A stretch of 64,000 nt of DNA from Streptomyces mobaraensis (GTDB lineage: Bacteria; Actinomycetota; Actinomycetes; Streptomycetales; Streptomycetaceae): the NCBI RefSeq assembly GCF_020099395.1, contig NZ_CP083590.1:6944001-7008000 (forward strand). Reading direction: 5' to 3'. The position numbers and the translations under genes are program-made. The notes below the pieces were generated by a model. It was not told the DNA's origin, did no database searches, and was given only the letters and a program-made list of their open reading frames with translations. Positions 41,700 through 50,340 of this stretch are shown here, one piece after another (the first letter of the stretch is position 1; every line of letters begins with the position of its first letter).

Positions 41700-42662
41700 T
41701 CAGCGGCGCAGATCCTCCCATGTCACCACCGGACTCCCCGCCCGCAGGCCGAAGTCCAGGGCCGGGTCCCGGACGGGCCACTTGAGGCGGAGCCAGCCGG
41801 GTACGGTGGCGAGGATGCCGTCGTCGCCGGCCAGGTGCCAGAACGTGTTGGAGTCGCGCCGGGCGAAGTACGGGCAGAACAGGGAGACGACCAGGGTGAC
41901 GCGGCGGCCCCGCGTCACGGGGGTCACCGCGTGGAAGATGCGGCTGCCGTGGAGGAAGAGCGTCGCGCCGCGGGCCCCGCAGTCCGCCTCGCGGATGCGC
42001 GGGTCGTCGGCGGTCACGTCGTCGAACTCGCCGGTGCGGCCCTGGAAGTAGGTGAACCGGCCGCCCTCGTAGTCGGCGCCGTCGCTGAGCTGGAGGGTGA
42101 AGACGTAGTCCATGCCGTCCCGGTGCCACCGCACGATCTCCGGGCGGCCGCGGCCCTCGAAGTAGTTGATCTGCGCGGTCGGCAGGCGCAGCGGGTGCGG
42201 GATCAGCGGGACGCCGGCGATCCGGGAGCAGGCGAGCAGGAAGCCACGGTCGCGGATCATGTTGTGGAGGAACGGCGACACGAGGTCGGCGCCGCGCAGC
42301 CGGCGGGTGGCGATGAACCGGCTGGAGCCGGCGGCCGGTTCCAGCCGGTCGCACACCTCGGCGAGCCGGTCCAGCCCCTCCGCCGTGAGGAGGCGGAACG
42401 GGCCGACGAGCGCGGTGTCGTCCACCGTGTCGCCGTGGCGGGCGAGTTCGCGGCTCGCGTAGCCGAACTCCTGGAGCGTGACGCGCGGCCCGTCCGCGTC
42501 CGGGACGACGAACTCGCCGCGCCAGCGCGGCTCCCCGGGCAGCCCCGGCGGCCGGCGCGGCCGGCGGGCGCGGACCGCGTGGAAGAACTGGTCGACGCCC
42601 GTCGCCGTCCGGGGAAGGTTGAGGACGCCGTCCTCGCCGCGCCGTGTCCGGACCATCGCCAT
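41700..42662 (-). CDS. Fe(II)/2-oxoglutarate oxygenase (prolyl hydroxylase-like)
   Basis: 320 residues. The facial triad is His180 and Asp182 (RWHRDGMDYVFTLQL), then FHAVTP with His244; Arg254 in RGRRVTLVV should hold 2-oxoglutarate. GGRFTYFQGRTG and the long N-terminal part (residues 1-130) do not match standard P4H proteins. Acts in the cytosol; natural-product or protein hydroxylation is possible. Follows an FAD/NAD(P)-binding gene in the same direction (160 bp). ATG at 42662. Confidence 0.82.
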   Translation of the reverse strand: MAMVRTRRGEDGVLNLPRTATGVDQFFHAVRARRPRRPPGLPGEPRWRGEFVVPDADGPRVTLQEFGYASRELARHGDTVDDTALVGPFRLLTAEGLDRLAEVCDRLEPAAGSSRFIATRRLRGADLVSPFLHNMIRDRGFLLACSRIAGVPLIPHPLRLPTAQINYFEGRGRPEIVRWHRDGMDYVFTLQLSDGADYEGGRFTYFQGRTGEFDDVTADDPRIREADCGARGATLFLHGSRIFHAVTPVTRGRRVTLVVSLFCPYFARRDSNTFWHLAGDDGILATVPGWLRLKWPVRDPALDFGLRAGSPVVTWEDLRR

Positions 42663-42822
42663 GAGTCATCCCTCCCGACGGACAGCGCTCCGGCGCGTCG
42701 ACGGCCCGCCGCTCGGAACGTTTCGTTCCGGCGGGCCGGGCGCCGGCCGCGGCCAGTATCCACCGGCCGGGGGCCCGGCGGGCAAGGACGCGATCCCGCC
42801 ACCCCGCCACCCGCCACCCCGT

Positions 42823-44337
42823 TCAGCCGCGGGCCGCCACCTGCCCGGCGACCCACCGGGCCTGCCGGGTCACCGTCCGCAGGTGGTTGGCGAACGGGAT
42901 GCGGACGTGCGTGCCGACCCCGGCCAGCCAGACACGCTCCGGCGGCGCGTCCGGGGCCCGGCGCACTCGCAGGTCCGCCTCCAGGCGGTCGACGACGGTG
43001 CCGGCGGGGGAGAGGAGGAGCTCGCTACCGTCCGCCCGCCAGCTCACCTCCGGCGGCCGGAAACCGGTCGCGTTGACCACGTAGTCGTAGGTCTCGGGCG
43101 GGCCGGAGCCCGGCGTGGACACCCGCCACACCCCGTCCGCGAAGGCGACGGACTCCGGGTAGGCGGGGGCCACCCGCAGCGCGCCCGTCGCGCAATGCTC
43201 CAGCAGGCGGCGGGCGTTGACGACGGTGAGCGCGGTCAGGTAGCGGCCGACGAACCAGTCGAAGCGCCGCATCAGGGACAGCGTACGGTCGGCCGGCAGA
43301 CCGTCGGCGAAGGCGGTCAGCGCCTCGATCACGGCCACCGCCACCCCGGGCCACAGGCACACCCCCGCCTCGGCCAGCGCCGTGTCCTCCGCCAGGCGCC
43401 GGACGGGGTCGGCGGCCCGGGACGTCTGCGCCCGCAGCGGGCGGTCGCCGAGCAGCCGGACGGCCTCCACCACGCAGCGCGTCAGCCGCCGGTCCAGCAG
43501 CGGGTCGTCGGGGCCCAGCCGGGCCATCCGCTCCAGCGGCGGGAAGTCCCGGGGCGGGGCGTGCAGCGAGAGCCGTACCGCGGGCAGGGACCCGGACGGC
43601 GAGGTCAGCGTGGTGCGGTGACCGTCCCGGCACAGCAGCAGCGCGGCGTCCACCGCGGACTGCCGCGAACCGAGCGCGAGGACGCGCCGCCGCCCGGTAC
43701 CGAGCGAGGCGCGCAGCCGGGCGGACGGGTACGGGCTGTCCACGTAGCGGGGGTGGCCGGTGAACGCGGCGAACCCCCGTGGCACGCGCGGCCGGTGCAC
43801 CCCGGTGGCCAGGATGACGTCGTCGGCCGTGTGCTCCGATCCGTCGTCCAGCCGCAGCCGGGGACGACCGCCGGCGAGCCCTACGGACAGGGCAAGGCAG
43901 GGAAGATGACGAACCGTCACACCGGTTCGCTCGGCCGTGTCACGGGTGTCCGCCCAGCGGTCCGCGCAGTACGCGGCCATGGCGGCGCGGGGCACACAGG
44001 TGTCGGGGGCGCCCGTCCAGCCCCGGGCGCGGAGGTGGGTGACGAAGTCGTCCGGCCGGTCGGGCAGCAGGGAGTTGATGTTGGCGGCGCTGTTGCACAT
44101 CAGCAGGGGATCGTCGTCCCCGAAGGCCAGTCCCCAGCCGGGCGGCGACGGGTCCACCACGAGCACCGATCCGATGGGCCTGCCGCCCGCGCGGGGCAGG
44201 GCCGCCACCAGATGCGCGAACACGCTCGTCCCGGCGGCCCCGGCTCCCACGATCGCCACCGTGCGGCCGGCGCTGTCGCCGTAGCCGTAGCCGTAGCCGC
44301 CGCTGTCGCCGTCGCCGACGTCGTCCCGTCGCGTCAC
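42823..44337 (-). CDS. FAD/NAD(P)-binding protein (PF13454 type)
   Basis: 504 residues. TVAIVGAGAAGTSVFAHLVAAL is the FAD loop; VLVVDPSPPGWGLAFGDDDPLLMCNSAANINSLLPDRPDDFVTHLRARG is the family signature. A second Rossmann loop (VLALGSRQSAVDAALLL) and YVVNATGFRPPEVSW follow. Related proteins serve as amine oxidoreductase or hydroxylase-like partners; no reaction can be assigned. The leader has GYGYGYG, from a (GTAGCC)n repeat. GTG at 44337 is preferred (GGGAAGG upstream); the frame stays open to GTG 44433. Divergent from the SDR at 44457. Confidence 0.83.
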   Translation of the reverse strand: MTRRDDVGDGDSGGYGYGYGDSAGRTVAIVGAGAAGTSVFAHLVAALPRAGGRPIGSVLVVDPSPPGWGLAFGDDDPLLMCNSAANINSLLPDRPDDFVTHLRARGWTGAPDTCVPRAAMAAYCADRWADTRDTAERTGVTVRHLPCLALSVGLAGGRPRLRLDDGSEHTADDVILATGVHRPRVPRGFAAFTGHPRYVDSPYPSARLRASLGTGRRRVLALGSRQSAVDAALLLCRDGHRTTLTSPSGSLPAVRLSLHAPPRDFPPLERMARLGPDDPLLDRRLTRCVVEAVRLLGDRPLRAQTSRAADPVRRLAEDTALAEAGVCLWPGVAVAVIEALTAFADGLPADRTLSLMRRFDWFVGRYLTALTVVNARRLLEHCATGALRVAPAYPESVAFADGVWRVSTPGSGPPETYDYVVNATGFRPPEVSWRADGSELLLSPAGTVVDRLEADLRVRRAPDAPPERVWLAGVGTHVRIPFANHLRTVTRQARWVAGQVAARG

Positions 44338-44456
44338 GTCCGTACCCGCCTTCCCACGAGCGTCCCCGCCCGCCCTCCGGAATCCGACCCTCCCCGGATT
44401 ACGCCCAGAGCATGCGGGGCTTCCGCCCGGCACCCCGCACGGGCAGGGTCACGATC

Positions 44457-45440
44457 ATGAGACTGCTGATACTCGGAGGAACGGAATTCGTCGGCCGCGC
44501 CCTGACGGACGAGGCCCTGGTCCGCGGCTGGGAGGTGACGGTCTTCCACCGCGGCCGGCACCCCGCGCCGCCCGGTGTGACGGTGCTGCACGGCGACCGC
44601 CGGGCGGAGGGTGGACTGGCCGCGCTGGAGCGCGGCGCGTGGGACCTGGTCGCCGACACCTGGTCGGGCGCGCCCTCGGCCGTCCGCGACACCGCCCGGC
44701 TGCTGGCCGGCCGGGCCGCGGGCTACGCCTACATCTCCAGCCGCTCCGTCCACCGGCACCCCTGCCCGGCCGGCCTCGCGGAGGACGGCCCGCTGGTGGA
44801 GGGCTCCCCGGACGCCGGCGAGGTCCCCTACCCGGAGGCCAAGCGCGGCGGGGAACTGGCGGCGTGCGACGCGTTCGGCGACCGGGCGCTGCTGGCCAGG
44901 GCCGGGCTGGTGCTCGGCCCTGGGGAGAACGTCGGCCGGCTGCCCTGGTGGCTGCTGCGCGTCGCGCGCGGCGGCCGCGTCCTGGCCCCCGGCCCGGCCG
45001 CGTCGCCGATCCAGTACATCGACGCCCGTGACCTGGCGGCCTGGACCCTGGACGCCGCCGCGCGCGGCCTCAGCGGCCCCTACAACCTCGTCAGCCCACC
45101 CGGCCACACCACCATGGGCGAACTCCTGGAAACCTGCGTCCGGGTCACCGGCTCCGCCGCCGAACTGTGCTGGACGGACCCCGAACCGATCCTCGCGGCC
45201 GGGGTCGCCCCCTGGACCGACCTGCCCATCTGGCTGCCGCCGGGCGAGGACCACACCACGATCTTCACGGCCGGCGTCGGCAAGGCCCTGGCCGCCGGGC
45301 TGCGCTGCCGGCCCGTCGAGGAGACCGTCGCCGACTCCTGGACCTGGCTGGAGTCCCTGGGCGGCGTACCGCCGCTGCGCCCGGACCGCCCGCCGGTCGG
45401 CCTGGACCCGGAGACGGAGGCGAAGCTGCTGGGGAACTGA
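44457..45440 (+). CDS. NAD-dependent epimerase/reductase-like SDR
   Basis: 327 residues. LILGGTEFVGRALTDEAL is the variant cofactor loop (GGTxFVG) seen in isoflavone-reductase and sugar-epimerase-like SDRs. YISSRSVH and YPEAKRGGE replace the usual catalytic motif: Tyr with Lys (YPEAK). SPIQYIDARDLAAWTLDAA and a C-terminal TWLESLGG close the fold. ATG at 44457. Shares a 119-bp divergent region with the FAD-binding gene; regulated together perhaps. Confidence 0.83.
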   Translation: MRLLILGGTEFVGRALTDEALVRGWEVTVFHRGRHPAPPGVTVLHGDRRAEGGLAALERGAWDLVADTWSGAPSAVRDTARLLAGRAAGYAYISSRSVHRHPCPAGLAEDGPLVEGSPDAGEVPYPEAKRGGELAACDAFGDRALLARAGLVLGPGENVGRLPWWLLRVARGGRVLAPGPAASPIQYIDARDLAAWTLDAAARGLSGPYNLVSPPGHTTMGELLETCVRVTGSAAELCWTDPEPILAAGVAPWTDLPIWLPPGEDHTTIFTAGVGKALAAGLRCRPVEETVADSWTWLESLGGVPPLRPDRPPVGLDPETEAKLLGN

Positions 45441-45644
45441 ACTCCCGCCCCGCGCCGATCCGTCATGCCGGGGTCCCCGGCGACCCCGTGCTGTGCCCTC
45501 CCGTGCCCTCGTCGTTGCCGGGCGGGCGGGCGGGTGTGGGCGAGGCGACCGGCATGCGCCTCGGCGGTGGACCGCCACTCGGCGGCCCCGCTCCGACGGG
45601 CGCGGGCAGGCGGCAGCGGTGCCATGTCTCGGATGGTGACTTTC

Positions 45645-46001
45645 TCAGGGGTACGCGCGGCGCGCCGCGCACTCGTGGACCGCCCTGGTCCAGGCGGCGA
45701 GGGCCGGGGTGCGGGACGTCGTCTCGCTCAGGTTCCGCCACAGGTCCGCGCTGCTCCAGCGGGTGAACCAGCGGTGGGCCGTGGGCACGCTGACCCCGAA
45801 CGAGGACGGGAGTTGCTGCCAGGCGCAGCCGCTGGTGACCACGTAGACGACGGCCACCATGACCCTGCGCGCGTCGGCCGGGGCCCTGCCACCGCCCTGC
45901 GGTCTGGGCGGCATCTCCGGCAGGAGCGGGCGCGCCGCTTCCCACATCTCGTCGGGGACCAGGCGCTGAGCGAGTGCCTCCATCCGCGTGATCGTACGCA
46001 C
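45645..46001 (-). pseudogene. IS5-family transposase fragment (N-terminal DUF4096 only)
   Basis: 118 residues. LVPDEMWEAARPLLPEMPPRPQGGGRAPADARRVMVAVVYVVTSGCAWQQLPSSFGVSVPTAHRWFTRWSSADLWRNL is the DUF4096 N-terminal part of IS5/ISL-type transposases. After that it runs into unrelated residues and stops; the DDE catalytic part is missing and I see none downstream on this strand (45441-45644). No terminal inverted repeats or target duplication could be found. A decayed insertion, not an active element. Confidence 0.75.
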
Positions 46002-46121
46002 TCGCGACGGCCCTCCGCCGACCCCGCCAAACGAGACATGGGCTCATGTGCGCGAGTGACCCTCGCCGACCTATCGTCGGCCGCCCGCCGAGGACTTGGG
46101 CACCAGCCAAGGAGGAAACCC

Positions 46122-47009
46122 ATGACCATTCTCGTGACCGGCGCGACCGGGAAGGTCGGCCGCGTCCTGGTCGACCGGCTGCTGGAGGCCGGACGGCGTG
46201 TACGCGCCCTGACCAGGAATCCGGAAGGAGCCCGGCTGCCCGCAGCCGTCGAGGTGGCGGCGGGCAGTCTCACCGATCTCGCGGGAGTCGCCGCGGCGCT
46301 CGACGGGGTGGGCGCCGTTCACTACATGTCCGGGATGCTCGACCCACGGCACGCGGTGCAACAGGCCCGCGCCTTCACGGAACTCGCCACGCACGCCGGG
46401 GTCAGGCGGATCGTCGACCTGTCCGGCCTCGCCGTGACCGTGCGCCGGCCGGGCAGCTACGAGATGCTGCGCGACGTCGAGGAGGTCATCGAAGCCTCCG
46501 GCCTGCCATGGACGCACGTGCGGCCCGGCGAATTCGCCGGCAACAAGCTGGACATGTGGGGCCCGTCGATCCGCGCGGAGAACACAATACGCAGCGCCTT
46601 CCCCGCCGCGCTCGGCGTCCCCGTCCACGAGGCGGACATCGCCGAAGTGGCCGCCGCCGCGCTCCTTGCGGACGGCCACGCCGGGCGCGCGTACTCGCTC
46701 AGCGGGCCCCAGCGCCTCACCCAGCGGGAACAAGCCGCGGCGATCGAGCGGGGGCTGGGCAGACCGCTGCGCTTCGAGACGGTGACGTACGGCCAGGCCC
46801 GCGCCGCGTACATCAAGGCCGGAATGCCGTGGGACATCGCCGAGTACCTGCTGGGCTACCAGGCCGAGTACGCGGAGGAGCCGCCCGAGGTGCGGCCCGA
46901 CGTCGAACGGGTCCTGGGCCGGCCGGGCCGCACGCTGGCGCAGTGGGCCGCGGATCACGCGTCCGACCTCGCCGAGGACGCTGAGGACCCCGCGCGGCAG
47001 GAGGGGTAG
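46122..47009 (+). CDS. NAD(P)-binding SDR, NmrA-like
   Basis: 295 residues. VTGATGKVGRVLVDRLLEAG is the cofactor loop; RIVDLSGLAV, WTHVRPGEFAGNKLDMWG and PVHEADIAEVAAAALL match NmrA/quinone oxidoreductase-like SDRs, which often lack the catalytic Tyr and sense or reduce cofactors. The tail (LGRPLRFETVTY, YQAEYAEEPP) fits. AAGGAGG stands before ATG 46122. It follows the transposase fragment on the other strand. Role unknown. Confidence 0.85.
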   Translation: MTILVTGATGKVGRVLVDRLLEAGRRVRALTRNPEGARLPAAVEVAAGSLTDLAGVAAALDGVGAVHYMSGMLDPRHAVQQARAFTELATHAGVRRIVDLSGLAVTVRRPGSYEMLRDVEEVIEASGLPWTHVRPGEFAGNKLDMWGPSIRAENTIRSAFPAALGVPVHEADIAEVAAAALLADGHAGRAYSLSGPQRLTQREQAAAIERGLGRPLRFETVTYGQARAAYIKAGMPWDIAEYLLGYQAEYAEEPPEVRPDVERVLGRPGRTLAQWAADHASDLAEDAEDPARQEG

Positions 47010-47518
47010 GAGCGGTAGGAGAGGTAGGAGCAGGAGGGAGGGGGATTCGGCCGGCGCGGTCACGCGGGCGTGTGACAGGCCCCTTCGGCGGCGGCCCCCC
47101 TCCGCCCGCGGAGGCGACCGCCTGGCGCCGGCCGCCCTGCCGGCCGAGTCGTCCCGTGCAGGTGAAGACGGCCTGCCGCGGTCGGCCTCACGGACGCGTC
47201 CATGCGAGGGCGGCCGGGGAGGCGGGGCGGCACGGCCGTGTCTCCGGCGGGTGTGCCGAGGCGACGGCGGTGGTCCGGTCGGCTCTGGCCCCCTTGCCGC
47301 CGGCGGAACGACTCCCGTTTCGCGGACTTTCCCCCACGCTCGGGCCGTCACGGTCTGCCGCGCACGCCGGGCCGACGGCGGCCGCGCGCCGCTCCCGCCT
47401 CGCACACATGCGGCATCTCCTCCCCGTCGGCGCTCGACCGCACCGCACCGACTCGCTACGCTCGGATCCGAGCATTTGGATCCGAGTAAACGTCACACCG
47501 TGAGAAGCGTGGAGTGAG
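47010..47518. other. 509-bp intergenic region before the PadR operon
   Basis: No gene supported; frames here are Pro/Arg/Ala-rich without homology. The first 30 bp are short G/A-rich repeats (GGTAGGAG)n. The 3' end carries the PadR operator candidate at 47460-47486. Confidence 0.55.
47460..47486. promoter_or_regulatory. Palindromic operator candidate for the PadR gene
   Basis: GCTCGGATCCGAGC (47460-47473) is a perfect 14-bp palindrome, followed by TTGGATCCGAG; the half-site GGATCCGAG recurs 14 bp apart (47464 and 47478). It lies 33 bp before the PadR start. Probably autoregulation of the PadR-monooxygenase operon. Confidence 0.65.
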
Positions 47519-48226
47519 ATGCCCGTCGAGAATCCCGCGGACGAACCGGCCGCAAGCAGTCCCTCCGCAGACAGCCTGGCCGCAGAGAGCCCGGCCGTAG
47601 CCACCCCGGCTACGGACACATCCGCCGCAGCCAAACGACCCTCCGCCAAGAGACCCGCCAACCCCCTGGCCCTCGCCGTCCTGGGCCTCCTGCTGGAACG
47701 GCCCCTGCACCCGCACGCGATGGCCGCCGTCCTGCGCGAGCGGCAGCTCGACCTGACCTTCAAACTCACCACCGGGTCCCTCTACGACACCGTCCGGGCG
47801 CTGGCCCGCGACGGCTGGATCGAGGAGGACGGCACCGAGCGGGTGGGCGGCCGCCCCGCGCGTACCGTCTACCGCCACACCCCCGAGGGCCGCACCCGCT
47901 TCACCGCCTGGCTCGACGAGCTGATCCGCGAACCCGCCCGCGAGTTCCCCAAATTCGTGTCCGCCCTCAGCTACCTCGGTGCCCTGGGACCCCGCCGCGC
48001 CGCGGAGGCGCTGCGCGAACGGGCCGCGGCCCTGGAGGCCCGCATGGCAGCCGACGCGGACGCGTACCGGGCGGCACGGGAGGAGCACCGGGCACCCCGG
48101 CTGTTCGTCATCGAGGCCGAGTACGCCCGCGCGATGGCCGAGGCGGAGCTGCGCTGGGTGCGGGAGACCGCCGACGAGATCGAGCGCGGCGCGCTGCCGT
48201 GGCCGGGGGAGGACACCGGTGCCTGA
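47519..48226 (+). CDS. PadR family regulator
   Basis: 235 residues. An Ala/Pro-rich leader (1-45) precedes the winged helix NPLALAVLGLLLERPLHPHAMAAVLRERQLDLTFKLTTGSLYDTVRALARDGWI, then GGRPARTVYRHTPEGRTRF and a coiled C-terminal dimerisation part. PadR proteins usually repress a neighbouring detoxification gene. The stop overlaps the GTG of the FAD monooxygenase gene by 8 nt, so they share a message. ATG at 47519 with GGAG. Confidence 0.9.
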   Translation: MPVENPADEPAASSPSADSLAAESPAVATPATDTSAAAKRPSAKRPANPLALAVLGLLLERPLHPHAMAAVLRERQLDLTFKLTTGSLYDTVRALARDGWIEEDGTERVGGRPARTVYRHTPEGRTRFTAWLDELIREPAREFPKFVSALSYLGALGPRRAAEALRERAAALEARMAADADAYRAAREEHRAPRLFVIEAEYARAMAEAELRWVRETADEIERGALPWPGEDTGA

Positions 48227-49721
48227 CACTCACCCCCACACGGACGTCCTCATCGCGGGAGCCGGCCCCGCCGGACTCATGCTGGCCTGCGAACTCGGCC
48301 TGGCCGGCGTCCGGACGACGGTCCTGGAACGGAACCCCGCCCCGCCCGGCTTCTGCCGCGGCTTCAACCTCAACGCCCGCAGCCTCGACCTGCTGGACCA
48401 CCGCGGCCTCGCGGACCGCTTCCTCGCCGAGGGCCCGACCCTGCCGGCCACGGCGTTCGTCGGGACGGCCGCCCTCGACCTGGCCGCCATGCGCGCCCGC
48501 CACCCGTACATCCTGGGCATCGCCCAGACCCGCGTCGAGGAACTGCTGGCCGAACGGGCCGAGGAGCTCGGCGTCCGACTCCTCCGCGGCCACCGGCTCA
48601 CCGGGTTCGAGGAGGACGACGAGGGGGTCACCGCGGAGGTCACGACCCCGGACGGCCCGCTCCGGCTGCGCTGCCGCTGGCTCGCCGGCTGCGACGGCGG
48701 GCGCAGCACGGTCCGGAAGGCGGCCGGAATCGCCTTCCCCGGCACCCCCGCCCGCCGCTTCGCCCTGCTCGGCGACGTCGTCCTGGCCGACCCGGGGGCG
48801 CTGCCCTTCGGCACGACGGCCGGACCCGGCGGCGGATCCGTGTTCACCATCCCGCGCTCCGGCTACGTCCGTCTGGTGACGGCCGAGCCGGATCCGCCGG
48901 AGGACCGCGACGAGCCGGTGACGCGTGCCCTCTTCCAGGAGGTGCTGGACCGGGCGCTGGGCCGGCACGTGGAGATCGCCGAGGTCCGCTGGCTCACCCG
49001 GTTCGGCGACGCCGCCCGGCTGGCCGAACGCCTGCGCGCCGGACGGGTGTTGCTCGTGGGCGACGCCGCGCACATTCATCCGCCGGCCGGGGCGGTCGGC
49101 GTCAACGCGGCGATCGACGACGCGATGAACCTCGGCTGGAAGCTCGCGCTCGTGGCCCGCGGCCTGGCCCCCGAACGCCTGCTGGACAGCTACCACACCG
49201 AACGCCACGCCGCCGGCACCCGCTTGCTGCGCGACACCCGGGCGCAGGCGCTGATCGCCGCCGAAGGGGAGCGGCTGGCGCCCCTGCGCGACCTCCTGGG
49301 CGAACTGGCCACGGCGGAGGGCACCGCGGGCCATGTCGCCGAGACGATCACCGGGGTCAACACCCGCTATCCGGCCCACGATCCGCACGGTCACCCATGG
49401 GAGGGCCGGATGCTCCCCGCCGGCGACCTCGTCCCGCCGGCTGCCCGAAGCGGCGGGGGAGCGCTGCTGCTGGACGACACCGCGCTGGCCGAGGCGCCGG
49501 CCGCCGTCCGCGAGGCCGCCGCACCTTGGGCAGGCCGGGTCACGGTCGCCACCGTCCCCTCCGGCCGGCTGCCCGGCACGTACGCGGTCCTGGTCCGCCC
49601 GGACGGCCACGTCGGCTGGGTGGCCGGGCCGGCCGCGGGGGCGGAAGCGGCCGGGGACGCGGTCCGGTCCGCCTTGGAGTGGTGGTTCGGCCCGCCGGCG
49701 TCCCTCCCCGCCGTGCGCTGA
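48219..49721 (+). CDS. FAD-dependent aromatic monooxygenase
   Basis: 500 residues. DVLIAGAGPAGLMLACELGLAGV (FAD binding), CDGGRSTVRKAAGI (the DG motif), and VLLVGDAAHIHPPAGAVGVNAAIDDAMNLGWKLA (GD motif) place it in the class A flavoprotein hydroxylases that act on aromatic polyketides, phenols or rifampicin. The C-terminal thioredoxin-like part (about 390-500) is present. GTG at 48219 overlaps the PadR stop; GGGGGAGG is upstream. Drug inactivation or phenol breakdown controlled by PadR is a fair inference. Confidence 0.9.
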   Translation: MPDTHPHTDVLIAGAGPAGLMLACELGLAGVRTTVLERNPAPPGFCRGFNLNARSLDLLDHRGLADRFLAEGPTLPATAFVGTAALDLAAMRARHPYILGIAQTRVEELLAERAEELGVRLLRGHRLTGFEEDDEGVTAEVTTPDGPLRLRCRWLAGCDGGRSTVRKAAGIAFPGTPARRFALLGDVVLADPGALPFGTTAGPGGGSVFTIPRSGYVRLVTAEPDPPEDRDEPVTRALFQEVLDRALGRHVEIAEVRWLTRFGDAARLAERLRAGRVLLVGDAAHIHPPAGAVGVNAAIDDAMNLGWKLALVARGLAPERLLDSYHTERHAAGTRLLRDTRAQALIAAEGERLAPLRDLLGELATAEGTAGHVAETITGVNTRYPAHDPHGHPWEGRMLPAGDLVPPAARSGGGALLLDDTALAEAPAAVREAAAPWAGRVTVATVPSGRLPGTYAVLVRPDGHVGWVAGPAAGAEAAGDAVRSALEWWFGPPASLPAVR

Positions 49722-49766
49722 ACCCGCTTTCCGGTGACGCTCGTTCACGGTGTCGGGCGTTCACGG

Positions 49767-49801
49767 TGCCGGGCGTTCCCTCACAGAGGGGACGCCCGGC
49801 A
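49767..49801 (+). terminator. Terminator hairpin after the monooxygenase gene
   Basis: TGCCGGGCGTTCCCT pairs with AGGGGACGCCCGGCA (14 of 15, one G-T) around CACAG. Just before it, TTCACGGTGTCGGGCG is tandemly repeated. Located 46 nt past the stop. Confidence 0.7.
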
Positions 49802-49882
49802 TGGGGCGGGCCGGGGGCGGGGCAGGGAGAAGGGGAGGCGACGGCTCGTGCCGCCGTGGAAGTACCAGACAGAGGTGGGGGA

Positions 49883-50291
49883 TTGAAGACGGCCCGATGG
49901 CCCGTGCCGACGGTGCTGCTCGCGGCTCTCGTCTGCGCCGCGTCACCACCGGGCCCGCCGCGATGCGGATTGGGGCGCGGAGTGGGGAGGCCCTTACGGA
50001 GCAGAGCCGCGGACCCGTCACCGTGGACGTCGGAGAACGGATCACCGTCCACCTCGCCGGACGGCAGACCACCGTCGCGCGGTGGGCCTGGAGCGTGCCC
50101 AAGGCCGCCGATCCGCGCCTGCTCGGAGGGGAGCCCGGCAGGACGGCACCGGATGGCAGTGCCACCGCGACCTTCCGCGCCGAGGCCGCCGGAACGACCG
50201 AGCTCAGCGCTCAGAAGCGGTGCACGCCCCGGGTGCGGGGTGATGTCTGCCCGCACGCGGTGACCCAGTGGCGGGTCACCGCGTGCGGTAG
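49883..50291 (+). pseudogene. Decayed secreted protein, possible chagasin-like inhibitor
   Basis: TTG at 49883 starts a signal-peptide sequence (LKTARWPVPTVLLAALVCAAS). The mature part is in another frame: TVDVGERITVHLAG, RWAWSVPKAAD, ATFRAEAAGTTELSAQKRC, VCPHAVTQWRVT. This beta-sandwich pattern with two Cys resembles I42 (chagasin-like) protease-inhibitor domains. A second shift near 50280 would restore a VR-stop ending (TAG, 50289-50291). Two indels suggest a pseudogene; sequencing error is less likely to give both. The name is tentative. Confidence 0.5.
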
Positions 50292-50340
50292 CGCGACCGG
50301 GACGCGGGGTCGGCAGGCGGGCCGCGGAAGGGCTTGCGGA

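Noticed and set aside
47072..47503. 143-codon + strand frame between the SDR and PadR genes
   Set aside because: Arg/Pro/Ala-rich, no homology and it overlaps the PadR operator.
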